Positions 34,683 through 43,861 of a stretch of DNA of 56,385 bases are shown here, piece after piece. The DNA comes from an uncultured Clostridia bacterium (GTDB lineage: Bacteria > Bacillota > Clostridia > Monoglobales > Monoglobaceae), in the NCBI GenBank assembly GCA_947625905.1, contig CANQQJ010000020.1, forward strand, positions 1-56,385, given 5' to 3'. A program made the position numbers and the translations under genes. Position 1 is the stretch's first letter. Every line of letters begins with the position of its first letter. Below the pieces are notes generated by a model, which saw only the letters and a list, made by a program, of their open reading frames with translations, made no database searches and had not been told where the DNA came from.

Positions 34683-36008
34683 ATGAAAAAGGCGATTTTA
34701 TTAGTGGCGGCGCTGGCGGTTGCGGCATTGGTCAGCGGATGCTCGGAAAAGGAAGCAGAGCCCGGAGGCATAACGGGCTTTGACGAAGGAGAACAGTTTA
34801 TCAAAATGTGGACTTACACGATTGAAGACACTCCCGAAGGCGAGGCGTGCAAGGAGTCGATTGAAAAATTCAACGAGGCGTTTAACGGAAAATACTTCGC
34901 TAACGTCGAATTTATTCCGAGAAACGACAACGGCGGCGGATATTCGGACAAAATCAACGCCTCTGTAATGTCGGGAGATTTGCCGGACGTGATCGCTGTG
35001 GACGGTCCCAACATTTCCGCGTACGCGGCGAACGGAATCATTCAGCCGCTCGCGCAGCTTACGGACGAGGAAAAGGGCGTTTATCTTGAGTCTATCATAG
35101 ACCAGGGAACGGTTGACGGAAAGCTCTACGCGCTCGGGGCTATGGAATCGAGCGTTGGACTCTACTACAACAAGGACATTTTGCGGGAGGCGGGAATAGA
35201 TGTTCCCGACGCGGACCACCCGTGGACATGGACTGAGTTTGCGGAGATCCTCGAAAAGCTGAAGCCGGTTATGGAAGCGAAAAACGGTTATCCGATCGAT
35301 ATGACGTTCCCTGTCGGCGAGACGAGCATTTACCTGTACGCGCCGTTTATATGGGCAAACGGCGGTGATTTGGTAAGCGCCGACGGATTGACGGCGGACG
35401 GATATTTCAATTCCGAATCAAACGTAAAGGCGATGGAATACTTCAAAATGCTCGCGGACAAGGGATATATGTCAAGAACACCGATAGAGCAGCTTTTTGA
35501 AAGCGGCAGAGCGGCGTTCAAGATAGACGGAGCGTGGGAGGTAAACACGATTTACGAAAGCTATCACGACATACATCTCGGCGTTGCGCCGTATGTTGTC
35601 GGCGATAACTGGAACGGCGGGAAATACGCTCCCTCGGGTTCATGGGCGTACGCCGCGACAACAAACACGAAAGACCTCGAAGCGTCGACGGAGCTTATAA
35701 AATGGATAAGCGGCACGGACAGCAGCATGCTTCTGTTTGAGAAATACAAGAGCCTGCCGTCAACGTATGAGGCCTACGAAAGAATACAGGAATTTTCCGA
35801 GGACGAAAATTACAGGGCACTGTATGTGCAGCTGAGAGATTACGGTCATCCCAGACCGAAAACGCCTGTTTATCCGCAGGTGAGCACGGTGTTCCAGCAG
35901 ACGCTCGAGGATGTTGCGCTGAGCGGAATGGACGCGCGCGAGGAACTGGATAAATCTGTAGAAAGGATAAACGCGAAGCTCTCGCGTTACAACAGGAACA
36001 ATGAGTAA
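34683..36008 (+). CDS. Sugar ABC transporter substrate-binding lipoprotein
   Basis: The protein has 441 residues, with GGAGGAG before the ATG. The lipobox LVSGC (Cys about 21) anchors it outside the membrane. The body has the two-lobe binding-protein pattern of the MalE/UgpB class (GDLPDVIAVDGPNISAYAANG, then FKIDGAWEVNT). As first gene of the LacI-controlled operon with GH32 and fructokinase, it most likely binds sucrose or short fructans. Confidence 0.93.
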   Translation: MKKAILLVAALAVAALVSGCSEKEAEPGGITGFDEGEQFIKMWTYTIEDTPEGEACKESIEKFNEAFNGKYFANVEFIPRNDNGGGYSDKINASVMSGDLPDVIAVDGPNISAYAANGIIQPLAQLTDEEKGVYLESIIDQGTVDGKLYALGAMESSVGLYYNKDILREAGIDVPDADHPWTWTEFAEILEKLKPVMEAKNGYPIDMTFPVGETSIYLYAPFIWANGGDLVSADGLTADGYFNSESNVKAMEYFKMLADKGYMSRTPIEQLFESGRAAFKIDGAWEVNTIYESYHDIHLGVAPYVVGDNWNGGKYAPSGSWAYAATTNTKDLEASTELIKWISGTDSSMLLFEKYKSLPSTYEAYERIQEFSEDENYRALYVQLRDYGHPRPKTPVYPQVSTVFQQTLEDVALSGMDAREELDKSVERINAKLSRYNRNNE

Positions 36009-36915
36009 AAAACATTCAAGCTCAATTTTGGGAATGTCATTTTTCGGACCGGCGCTCGTGCTGCTTACGATATTTTTGTTCCTTCCCATGATATTGACGC
36101 TGATATTCAGCTTTACCGATTACTTTGCCTTAAACCCCGATCTTACGCATTTTACGGGGCTGGGCAACTACATCTCGATATTCAAGGACGAGATGTTTTT
36201 GAAGGCGTTTATAAACACGGTCAAATTTGTGATTATAATAGTGCCGCTCCAGGGCGGCGGTGCGCTGGCTCTTGCGCTTTTGATCAACAGAGCTACATAC
36301 TGTAAAAAATATTTCAAGGTCGCGTTTTTCGTGCCTGTTGTAATGTCACTCGCGGTCGTATCGACGTTATGGATGCAGATTTATAGTCCCGAGGGTATTT
36401 TAAACACGCTGCTCGGAAAAGTTGGTATCGCGCCGCAGCCGTTTATTCACGGCGCAAATCAGGCGCTGCCGGCAATCGCTATCATGAGCTCGTGGCAGGG
36501 CATGGGCTATCAGATGATCATATTCCTCGGCGGTTTGCAGGCGATAAACCCCGGACTTTACGAGGCGGCGGAGATGGATCATGCGAGCGCGTGGAAAAAG
36601 TTTAAGGATATTACGCTGCCCGAGCTGAAGCCGCTGTGCGTGTTCGTGTTTATCACAATAACGATAGGCGCGTTCAAGATGATAGTACAGCCTATGGTTA
36701 TGACGGGCGGCGGACCGTCGCACTCAACATACACGCTTGTGTACGACATATATGAAACCGGCACGGTCAACTGGGAAATCGGTCTCGCGTCAACAATGGC
36801 GATAGTGTTCATCGCGTTCGTCGTGGTGCTGACTGTTATACAGACGATACTGACGCGTGACAAGGAGGATAAGGAGGAGAAAAATGATACTTACAAAAAA
36901 GCAAAGGCGCGTTGA
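36001..36915 (+). CDS. Sugar ABC transporter permease (MalF/UgpA type)
   Basis: The protein has 304 residues with about six membrane spans (first: FFGPALVLLTIFLFLPMILT). The EAA loop is GLYEAAEMDHASAWKKFKDI. The ATG overlaps the binding-protein stop by 8 bp, so translation is probably coupled; the ribosome site is weak. Confidence 0.94.
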   Translation: MSKKHSSSILGMSFFGPALVLLTIFLFLPMILTLIFSFTDYFALNPDLTHFTGLGNYISIFKDEMFLKAFINTVKFVIIIVPLQGGGALALALLINRATYCKKYFKVAFFVPVVMSLAVVSTLWMQIYSPEGILNTLLGKVGIAPQPFIHGANQALPAIAIMSSWQGMGYQMIIFLGGLQAINPGLYEAAEMDHASAWKKFKDITLPELKPLCVFVFITITIGAFKMIVQPMVMTGGGPSHSTYTLVYDIYETGTVNWEIGLASTMAIVFIAFVVVLTVIQTILTRDKEDKEEKNDTYKKAKAR

Positions 36916-37738
36916 ATGGGTATTCGCCATAATTATGATACTTCTTTCGCTGTTATTCCTGTTTCCCGTGGTATGGATGATAGCGAACTCGTTTAAGCCC
37001 GACGCGGCTATAACAGCGGACATGAACTCGGTGCGCGCGTTTATCCCGCCCGCGCCGAGCGGTAATTTCTTCGATAACTACCTGTCTATCATAACAAACA
37101 CGTCGTTTTTGAGATACATGGGCAACACCCTTCTTTACGCGGCGGCGCTGATAGTTTTAAGCGTAATCGTAAACGGACTTGCGGGATACGCGCTTGCTAA
37201 AATAGATTTCCCGTTCCGCGAGAGATGGCTGCTTATAATCATGATGCTGATGATCGTCCCGACGGAAACGATTATAACGATCCATTTTCTGTTCATCGCA
37301 AAAATGGGACTTTTAAACACTGTGGTAGGCTACATACTGCCGATGATCGTAAATCCGTTTAACATATTCCTGTTCAGGCAGGTGTTCATAAGCCTGCCCG
37401 ACGACGTGTGGGAGGCGGCGCAGCTTGACCACTGCAGCGCGATAAAATACTTTTTCACAATGGTTCTGCCGATGTCGAAAACGGTTGTCGCGACGGTGAG
37501 CGTGTTCACGTTCTTAAGCGTCTGGAACGACTATCTCTGGCCCTCGCTTGTGTTCACGTCGAGCGACCTCTTAACGGCGCAGATAGGTCTTAACTCAATT
37601 ACCGCGAACGTGAACACCACAATGGGCATGACGCTCGCGCTTATCACTATGGTAACGATACCGGTAATCATAATATACTCGCTGTTCTCAAAGCAGATCG
37701 TGGAGGGCGTTGTGTCTACCGGTTCAAAAGAAGGTTAA
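36884..37738 (+). CDS. Sugar ABC transporter permease (MalG/UgpE type)
   Basis: The protein has about 284 residues. The ATG at 36884 is chosen because AAGGAGGAG lies just upstream; a GTG at 36857 lacks a site. It has about six membrane spans and the EAA loop DDVWEAAQLDHCSAIKYFFT. It overlaps the previous gene by 32 bp and forms the second half of the channel. Confidence 0.93.
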   Translation: MILTKKQRRVEWVFAIIMILLSLLFLFPVVWMIANSFKPDAAITADMNSVRAFIPPAPSGNFFDNYLSIITNTSFLRYMGNTLLYAAALIVLSVIVNGLAGYALAKIDFPFRERWLLIIMMLMIVPTETIITIHFLFIAKMGLLNTVVGYILPMIVNPFNIFLFRQVFISLPDDVWEAAQLDHCSAIKYFFTMVLPMSKTVVATVSVFTFLSVWNDYLWPSLVFTSSDLLTAQIGLNSITANVNTTMGMTLALITMVTIPVIIIYSLFSKQIVEGVVSTGSKEG

Positions 37739-37821
37739 TTTGTTTTCGGCGTGACGGAGCTTCACTTTTCTCTCGCGGCTCCGGGCCGGCTTGATAAATT
37801 ATAAAAGAAAGGAATAAGATC

Positions 37822-38913
37822 ATGAGCTTTATAGAATTAAAAAACATATATAAAAAGTATCCCGGTGCGGACAAGAACTCGGTATCGGATGTTAGCCTTA
37901 ACATAGAAGAAAAGGAATTTATCGCGTTTGTCGGTCCGTCGGGCTGCGGCAAATCAACGACGCTGAGAATGATTGCCGGATTTGAGGATATCACGGCGGG
38001 CGAGCTGTACATAGACGGTCAGAAAATGAATGAGGTCGCGCCGAAGGACCGCGGCATAGCGATGGTTTTCCAAAACTACGCGCTTTATCCGCACATGACG
38101 GTCGAGAAGAATATCTCCTACGGACTAAAGAATATGAAAGTGCCGGCGGACGAGATAAAGAAAAAGGTGGACTGGGCGATCAAAGTCCTCGGTCTTGAAG
38201 AGTACCGGCGCAGAAAGCCGAAAAATCTTTCCGGCGGTCAGCGTCAGAGAGTGGCTCTCGGACGCGCGATCGTAAAGGACACGAAGCTGTTCCTTATGGA
38301 CGAACCGCTTTCAAACCTCGACGCGAAGCTTAGAGTAAGCATGAGAAACGAAATAAGCAAGCTCCACCGCCAGATCGGCAGCACCACGATCTACGTAACG
38401 CACGACCAGATAGAAGCGATGACAATGGCTGACCGCATCGTTATCATGAAGGACGGGATTGTTCAGCAGGTCGGCAAGCCGATGGATCTATACAAGCATC
38501 CGGCGAACAAATTCGTAGCGGGTTTTATCGGTTCGCCGCAGATGAATTTCTATAACGTTACGGTAAGCGGAAATGTTGTGACGTTCGAGGACGGCAGCAA
38601 AATCACCCTGCCCGAGTCGATAACGTCGAAGCTTGGCAGACAGGGCGAGTTTATCTTAGGCATACGCGGCGAAGATATCAAGCTCGACGCGCAGAATATT
38701 GACATCTTCAAAGCGGATAAGCAGAGCGCGGTCGTAGAGAACGTGGAAGTAATGGGCAACGAAAATAATCTGTACTTCACGTTCGGCGGCGCGTCGTCGG
38801 TCGCGAGAGTGTCAAAATATGAGGTAAGCGAAATAGGAGACGAGATAGAATTTGTATTGAATCCGATGAGAATGCATTTCTTTGACAAGGACACGGAGCT
38901 ATGCTGTATTTAG
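37822..38913 (+). CDS. Sugar ABC transporter ATP-binding protein (MsmX/UgpC type)
   Basis: The protein has 363 residues. It shows Walker A GPSGCGKST (38-46), signature LSGGQ (136-140), Walker B LFLMDEP and the switch His in VTHDQ. The C-terminal ~120 residues are the OB-like regulatory domain of MalK-type ATPases. It energises the fructoside importer. Because the oligosaccharide importer at 27554-31072 has no ATPase of its own, this protein could serve both, as MsmX-type ATPases do (inference). Confidence 0.95.
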   Translation: MSFIELKNIYKKYPGADKNSVSDVSLNIEEKEFIAFVGPSGCGKSTTLRMIAGFEDITAGELYIDGQKMNEVAPKDRGIAMVFQNYALYPHMTVEKNISYGLKNMKVPADEIKKKVDWAIKVLGLEEYRRRKPKNLSGGQRQRVALGRAIVKDTKLFLMDEPLSNLDAKLRVSMRNEISKLHRQIGSTTIYVTHDQIEAMTMADRIVIMKDGIVQQVGKPMDLYKHPANKFVAGFIGSPQMNFYNVTVSGNVVTFEDGSKITLPESITSKLGRQGEFILGIRGEDIKLDAQNIDIFKADKQSAVVENVEVMGNENNLYFTFGGASSVARVSKYEVSEIGDEIEFVLNPMRMHFFDKDTELCCI

Positions 38914-38923
38914 GAGGGGCTGC

Positions 38924-40243
38924 ATGGATAAAATACACTTAAAATCACCGAAAAACTGGATTAACGACCCGAACGGATTTATATATTACAAGGGAAAATA
39001 CCACCTGTTCTATCAGCATTTTCCGTATGAGCCGCGCTGGGGAACGATGCACTGGGGACACGCGGTAAGCGATGACCTCGTAAGCTGGGAGCATAAGGAT
39101 TTAGCGTTGTTCCCGTCAAAGAGCGCCGACAGAAACGGCTGCTTCTCCGGCAGCGCCGTCGAGCACGACGGCAAAATGTACATATACTACACCGGCGTTA
39201 GGTATCTCACGGAAAATCCGGAGGATATCCACACCTGCCCGGGCGATAACTTCGCGTCCTCGCAGATGATGCTTATAAGCGGCGACGGCGAGAGCTTTGA
39301 CAACATGAACGGGAAAGCGACGGTAATCGAGCCGGTTGAAGATCCGCAAATCGGCTGCCGCTCCCACACGCGCGACCCGAAGGTATGGCGCGGCAAAAGC
39401 GCGTGGTATATGGTCGTGGGCAGCACGAGCGGGGGAAAGGGCAGACTGCTGTTTTATAAAAGCGCGGACTTAAAAAACTGGGAATATGTTAACTGCGCGT
39501 CGCGCGATGATCTCGGCCGGATGTGGGAATGTCCCGATTACTTCGAGGCAGAGGGCGCGCAGGTGCTTATGGTTTCTCCTATGGGAATAAGCGAGAGCAA
39601 GTATCACGATTTATCCGTGTGCATGACGGTAGAATTTGACGAGGAACGCTGCGAAATGAAAATTCCCGATGAATATAATATGTTCGATTACGGACTTGAT
39701 CTGTACGCGCCGCAGAGCACGACCGACGCGGCGGGCAGACGCGTGACAGTCGCGTGGGCGAGAATGCCCGAGGCGGACGAGCGCGGCAGGAACGGTATGT
39801 TCTGTATTCCGAGAGTCGTCAGCGTGAAAAACGGTCACATATATTTCAGCCCTCATCCCGATATTGAAAAGCAATTTTCGCGGCGGATAAGCGATATAAG
39901 CGAGGCGGATAAGGCGGGATACCTCGTAAGCCTTGATATAAATGACGGAGAGCGCGTCGATATAGGCGGGTATATGATTGAGCGCGCGGGTCAAAAAATC
40001 CACGCCGACCGCTCGAATGTGTTCCGCGGACATGGCGATATCGGAACTTCGTTTGAAACGCCGGAAATGAGCGGCAAAATTCATCTTGACATATACGTTG
40101 ACGAAAATCTTATCGAAACGTACATAAACGGCGGCGAGTATACGCTCAGCAATATCGTGTATGATTTGGGAAAATACGTCCGTGCGGACGGGGAGTGCGA
40201 AATCTATACTCTTTTGGGAGGCGAGGAAAATGAAAAAATTTGA
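38924..40243 (+). CDS. GH32 beta-fructosidase (sucrase/fructanase type)
   Basis: The protein has about 439 residues. The ATG at 38924 follows AGGAGGGG; a GTG at 38882 is less likely. There is no signal peptide, so it acts in the cytoplasm. Catalytic motifs of GH32 are clear: NDPNG with nucleophile Asp15, RDP with Asp151 and EC with acid/base Glu202, followed by a short C-terminal beta-sandwich. It should release fructose from sucrose, sucrose phosphate or short fructans. Uptake by ABC transport rather than PTS argues for an unphosphorylated substrate. The next gene overlaps it by 14 bp. Confidence 0.95.
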   Translation: MDKIHLKSPKNWINDPNGFIYYKGKYHLFYQHFPYEPRWGTMHWGHAVSDDLVSWEHKDLALFPSKSADRNGCFSGSAVEHDGKMYIYYTGVRYLTENPEDIHTCPGDNFASSQMMLISGDGESFDNMNGKATVIEPVEDPQIGCRSHTRDPKVWRGKSAWYMVVGSTSGGKGRLLFYKSADLKNWEYVNCASRDDLGRMWECPDYFEAEGAQVLMVSPMGISESKYHDLSVCMTVEFDEERCEMKIPDEYNMFDYGLDLYAPQSTTDAAGRRVTVAWARMPEADERGRNGMFCIPRVVSVKNGHIYFSPHPDIEKQFSRRISDISEADKAGYLVSLDINDGERVDIGGYMIERAGQKIHADRSNVFRGHGDIGTSFETPEMSGKIHLDIYVDENLIETYINGGEYTLSNIVYDLGKYVRADGECEIYTLLGGEENEKI

Positions 40244-41204
40244 CGTAACGGCTCTGGGTGAGCTGCTCATAGATTTTACCGAAAGCGGAACAAGTCAGCA
40301 GGGGAATCCCGTGCTTGAAGCGAATCCCGGCGGCGCGCCGTGCAACGTGCTCGCTATGCTGAATAAGCTCGGCAAAAAGACCGCGTTTATCGGCAAGGTC
40401 GGCGACGACACGTTCGGACATATGCTGAAATCCGTCGTGGAGGAAAGCGGCACGGATGTCACGAATCTGCTTATGGACAAAAGTGTTCACACAACTCTCG
40501 CGTTTGTGCACACATACCCCGACGGCGAGCGCGAGTTCAGCTTTTACCGCGATCCCGGCGCGGATATGATGCTCGTAAAAGACGAGGTAAACGCGGATAT
40601 AATAAAAAATTCAAAAATATTCCACTTCGGCACGCTCTCATCAACGCATGACGGAGTACGCGCCGCGACGCGTTACGCGATAGACGCTGCGAAAAACAGC
40701 GGAGCGTTTATTTCCTTTGACCCCAATCTGCGCGAGCCGCTTTGGGCTTCGCTTGACGACGCAAGGCGCGAGATCGAATACGGATTATCCGTATGCGACA
40801 TACTGAAAATCTCCGACAACGAGCTTGAGTTTATGACGGGCACAAGTGATTATGACACGGCGGCGCGCATGCTGCGCGAAAAATACAATATCCCGCTTAT
40901 GTTCCTGACGCTCGGCGCTGACGGCAGCCGCGCATATTACAATGACATCGCGGTTTACGCGCCGTCGTTTAACGACGTGAAAACGATAGAAAAAACAGGC
41001 GCGGGCGATACATTTACAGGCTGTATGCTGAGCTTTTTACTTGACTGCGGAATCAAAGATCTTACCGAGGAAAAGCTCAGGCAGCTGCTTACGTTCGCCA
41101 ATGCCGGAGCGTCGCTTATCACGACGAAAATGGGCGCGCTTAAGGTAATGCCGGAAAAAGCGGAAATTGAGGCTTTGATAAATGAATCAGTTTTTTCGAT
41201 ATGA
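40230..41204 (+). CDS. PfkB-family fructokinase
   Basis: The protein has about 324 residues. The ATG at 40230 has GGAGGCGAGG upstream; the ATG at 40161 would start deep inside GH32. The ribokinase-fold signatures GGAPCNVL near residue 30 and GAGDTF with catalytic Asp260 are present. It phosphorylates fructose released by GH32, feeding fructose-6-phosphate into glycolysis. It is last in the LacI-controlled operon. Confidence 0.93.
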   Translation: MKKFDVTALGELLIDFTESGTSQQGNPVLEANPGGAPCNVLAMLNKLGKKTAFIGKVGDDTFGHMLKSVVEESGTDVTNLLMDKSVHTTLAFVHTYPDGEREFSFYRDPGADMMLVKDEVNADIIKNSKIFHFGTLSSTHDGVRAATRYAIDAAKNSGAFISFDPNLREPLWASLDDARREIEYGLSVCDILKISDNELEFMTGTSDYDTAARMLREKYNIPLMFLTLGADGSRAYYNDIAVYAPSFNDVKTIEKTGAGDTFTGCMLSFLLDCGIKDLTEEKLRQLLTFANAGASLITTKMGALKVMPEKAEIEALINESVFSI

Positions 41205-41332
41205 AAATACCAAAGAAGCTATCGCGGAATATGTATGAAGTGAGAAACTTACACCCCCGCACAAAGCGCGCAAGGATATACCGGGCGGCAATAGCGTGTT
41301 CCCCCCGCCCTCGCAGGCGGCAAAGTCATTAG
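41205..41332. other. Intergenic stretch after fructokinase
   Basis: No gene is visible. A CCGCC/GGCGG hairpin near 41306-41322 could end the operon transcript, but it lacks a U-run. Confidence 0.3.
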
Positions 41333-41398
41333 ACATAATTTTACGGTTTTTAGCCACAATATTCTTCTTGAAAAATCACACTGATTCATTTTATAATA
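41333..41398 (+). promoter_or_regulatory. Shared element B promoter, copy 1
   Basis: These 66 nt match 55744-55809 with 6 differences. They include TTGAAA (41368-41373) and TATAAT (41392-41397) 18 bp apart, plus a 35-nt upstream block (core TTTACGGTTTTTA..CCACAA) that has only one mismatch. The downstream copy faces the GDPD gene beside the two-component system, so its response regulator may bind both. Confidence 0.65.
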
Positions 41399-41659
41399 AA
41401 AAAGGACAGAAAGTGAGATTAAGAAACATGACGGCTGTCATTAGAATCCGTTATCAAGAGGAATAAAATAAATTACTCTTCCCAATAAATCCAAACCGGG
41501 CGGAGCCGACGGCTCCGTCCGGCTCTGTTATTTCCGAGCGCGCGTGCCCTTTATTATTTCGCTTTACAGCGCAAACGATGCGCCTGCGCAAACAGTATTT
41601 ATTTGCCGCCCCAAAGCGTTTTCTTAGCGCTTTGAAAAAATAATAATCAAGCGGATTTG
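41399..41659 (+). other. Transcribed leader or decayed region between two promoters
   Basis: No convincing gene. The sequence after the element B -10 box (CAGAAAGTGAGATT, near 41406-41419) resembles the start of the FAD gene (CAGAAAGTGAGGTT, 41695-41708), as if promoter and start region had been duplicated. A GTG there opens only a 17-codon frame. A strong hairpin, CGGAGCC/GGCTCCG, lies near 41500-41516, and a CAAAGCG/CGCTTTG hairpin near 41612-41636. Confidence 0.4.
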
Positions 41660-41688
41660 TTGACAAAAATCAATGCGTGCTTTATAAT
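41660..41688 (+). promoter_or_regulatory. Consensus promoter of the FAD oxidoreductase gene
   Basis: TTGACA (41660-41665) and TATAAT (41683-41688) are 17 bp apart. The expected start site near 41695 leaves about 20 nt before the GTG at 41716, which favours that start over 41701. Confidence 0.85.
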
Positions 41689-41715
41689 TAGAGGCAGAAA
41701 GTGAGGTTGTTGATT

Positions 41716-42831
41716 GTGATAAAAGATTTGCGTGAGATCAATGAGCGCCGCGGATATGACGTTATTGTTGCCGGCGGCGGGATCGGCGGCATAGCTGCCG
41801 CGGTGTCCGCCGCAAGAAACGGAGCGGATGTGCTTTTGATCGAAAAAGGTCTGAACCTCGGCGGGCTTGCCACTGTCGGATTGATAAGCTTTTACGAGCC
41901 GCTTTGCGACGGCGAAGGTACTCAGATGATTTTCGGGATCGCTGAGGAACTTATCCGTCTCGCGGCCAAATACGGTTTTGACAATATTCCGGAAAGTTGG
42001 AAAAACGGCGCCGAGAAGCGGACAAACGAGCGGTTCGCGGGCCATTTTTCGCCGACGATCTTTGCGATGGCACTGGATAATTATCTTGCGGAAAACGGCG
42101 TGACGCTGAGGCTTGATACGTATGTCGTTTCTCCCGTCATGGAAGGCAGACGCTGCGCGGGTCTTATTACCGAGAGCTGCGGCGGCAAAGAGTTTTTTCC
42201 TGCCAAGGCGGTGGTCGACGCTACCGGCGACGCGCTTGTCTGCCTGAGGGCGGGGATCCCGACTGTGTCGGGCGAGAATTATCTCACATATTTGGTTCAC
42301 GGAACGGATACGGAAGACGTTAAAAATTATATAAAATGCGGCAGGGGCGCCGCACTCAGAAAATGGTGGAGCGTCGGCGCCGAAGCCGACGGAAACGGCC
42401 ATCCCGCCGGAGTCAGAAAATTCAGCGGGGATACGGCGGACGACATAACCGAGTTTATGCTGCTCGGTCGGAAAATGCTTTTTGATCAGATCAAGGACCA
42501 GCCCAAAGAAAGCCGTGAGGTTCTGACGCTCCCCGGAATACCGCCGCTGAGAACAATCAGGCATATTGTCGGCGCGTATACCTTTGACGGCTCGGAGGAG
42601 GGGCAGACCTTCCCCGACGCTATTGGCAGGTGCGGCGATTTCAGGACTGCGGGGCGGAGATTTGAACTTCCCGAGCGTATTTTGTATCATCCCGATTATC
42701 CAAACATTTGGGCGTGCGGGCGCATCGTTTCGGCTGAGGGCGACGGATGGGAGATCACTCGCGTTATACCGGTCTGCGCTCTCACGGGCGAGGCTGCGGG
42801 TGCGCTTGCCGCGCGATTTTGCTGTAGTTAA
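41716..42831 (+). CDS. FAD-dependent oxidoreductase
   Basis: The protein has about 371 residues. The GTG at 41716 has GAGG 9 nt upstream and fits the promoter; a GTG at 41701 would be almost leaderless. An N-terminal FAD-binding Rossmann motif (VIVAGGGIGGIAAAVSAARNG) and a C-terminal flavin loop (IWACGRIVSAEGDGWEITRV) are visible. It resembles the FAD_oxidored family, often annotated as FAD-dependent dehydrogenases of unknown substrate. It is probably the first member of the redox cluster with four Gfo/Idh/MocA proteins and a glycyl radical enzyme. Its 3' end overlaps the convergent AraC gene by about 50 bp. Confidence 0.87.
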   Translation: MIKDLREINERRGYDVIVAGGGIGGIAAAVSAARNGADVLLIEKGLNLGGLATVGLISFYEPLCDGEGTQMIFGIAEELIRLAAKYGFDNIPESWKNGAEKRTNERFAGHFSPTIFAMALDNYLAENGVTLRLDTYVVSPVMEGRRCAGLITESCGGKEFFPAKAVVDATGDALVCLRAGIPTVSGENYLTYLVHGTDTEDVKNYIKCGRGAALRKWWSVGAEADGNGHPAGVRKFSGDTADDITEFMLLGRKMLFDQIKDQPKESREVLTLPGIPPLRTIRHIVGAYTFDGSEEGQTFPDAIGRCGDFRTAGRRFELPERILYHPDYPNIWACGRIVSAEGDGWEITRVIPVCALTGEAAGALAARFCCS

Positions 42832-43726
42832 TTGTGCGGTATCGATAGTGAGAGGGGGTTTCGCCGCAGGTGCGAATAAAGACGCGGCTGAAATAATGCT
42901 GGTTATCATATCCCAGCTCAGACGCGATCTCCTTGATCGTCAGCTGCGGATGGTTAAACAGCATTTCTTTAGCCCGAGACATTTTGTATTCCGTGATATA
43001 CTGCAACGGAGTGGTGTTAAGCGCGGCGCGGAAATAGCGGATCATCTGCTGTCTGGAAACGCTGCAGTACGCCGCCAGATCGTTCAAACTGATCGGAGCC
43101 GAGTAGTTCCGCGCGATATAGCCCAAGGCGCGTTTCAGCTTTACGGGGACCGGTCGGCTGTCGCGGATGCCGGTGTCGGTCAGCAGAGTATCCAAAGCGT
43201 TTTGAGACAGTATCAAAAGAATTCCGCACAGGCTTATCGAGGATTGCAGACCGCACAAAAACATGCGGTTCTCGGAGTATAGGTTTATTCCCGAGAGCAG
43301 TTCCTCGAAGCGCTCTCGGTCGGCGATCGTGCTTTTGCTTTGCAGACAGATCGTGTTCGGAAGGGATATATCGTTTTCGCCGCTGAGAATTTCCGTGTCA
43401 AGCTTCAATTTAAGCCGATCAAGAGCGCGGACCAGATCTTCGGGCTCTTCCTGCGCGGCGCGGGAAGAGGTGGTAAAATGAATATATACCATGCTGCATT
43501 CTATATTGTCTATGGGGCGGCGGACATAAGCGGTCTCCGCGGGAATATAGAAAACATCCCCTTCTTCCAATATGTATTCGGTGCCGTTTGCGCTGACAGC
43601 GCAGCGGCCTTTTTTTATATAGATCAGAAGATGCTCTCTTTCCGCGATCTGCCATACGGTAGTCCTGGTCACCGAATAAAACCGCTTAATTAAGGGAAGC
43701 TCCGAAAGACTGAGGCTGTAATACAT
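42782..43726 (-). CDS. AraC-family transcriptional regulator
   Basis: The protein has about 314 residues. The ATG at 43726 has GGAGGAG 6 nt upstream; an ATG at 43777 lacks a site. A cupin-like sensor (EREHLLIYIKKGRCAVSANGTEYILEEGDVFYIP) is followed by the AraC double HTH (LNDLAAYCSVSRQQMIRYF and IKEIASELGYDNQHYFSRVF). About 18 residues beyond the usual end lie over the tail of the convergent FAD gene. It is divergent from the Gfo/Idh/MocA operon at 43862 and is a likely local regulator, alongside the two-component system downstream. Confidence 0.9.
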   Translation of the reverse strand: MYYSLSLSELPLIKRFYSVTRTTVWQIAEREHLLIYIKKGRCAVSANGTEYILEEGDVFYIPAETAYVRRPIDNIECSMVYIHFTTSSRAAQEEPEDLVRALDRLKLKLDTEILSGENDISLPNTICLQSKSTIADRERFEELLSGINLYSENRMFLCGLQSSISLCGILLILSQNALDTLLTDTGIRDSRPVPVKLKRALGYIARNYSAPISLNDLAAYCSVSRQQMIRYFRAALNTTPLQYITEYKMSRAKEMLFNHPQLTIKEIASELGYDNQHYFSRVFIRTCGETPSHYRYRTINYSKIARQAHPQPRP

Positions 43727-43795
43727 AAAAATCTCCTCCGTTTGTCTGCGCGCGTTAAATGTTAATATAGTGCACAAAAATGAGCATATTGTTTA

Positions 43796-43824
43796 TTTAC
43801 AATTATAGCACAAAATCTTAAAAT
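43796..43824 (+). promoter_or_regulatory. Probable promoter of the Gfo/Idh/MocA-GRE operon
   Basis: TTTACA (43796-43801) and TAAAAT (43819-43824) are separated by 17 bp, about 38 bp before the ATG at 43862 (site TGAGGTG). Confidence 0.5.
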
Positions 43825-43861
43825 GTAAATAGAAATTTATTTCATTTTGAGGTGATTTGCC

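Noticed and set aside
37739..37821. CGGAGC/GCTCCG hairpin before the ATPase gene as a terminator
   Set aside because: The stem is short with a long loop and no U-run; the ATPase gene is more likely part of the operon.
41647..42909. A 420-residue minus-strand frame opposite the FAD gene
   Set aside because: The plus frame has unmistakable FAD-binding motifs, a consensus promoter and a ribosome site; the minus frame has Arg/Ala-rich composition and no family signature.
43783..43803. Possible third copy of element A (reverse orientation, AAATAAACAAT)
   Set aside because: Only 11 AT-rich bases match and the spacing to a -10 box is not kept; chance is likely.
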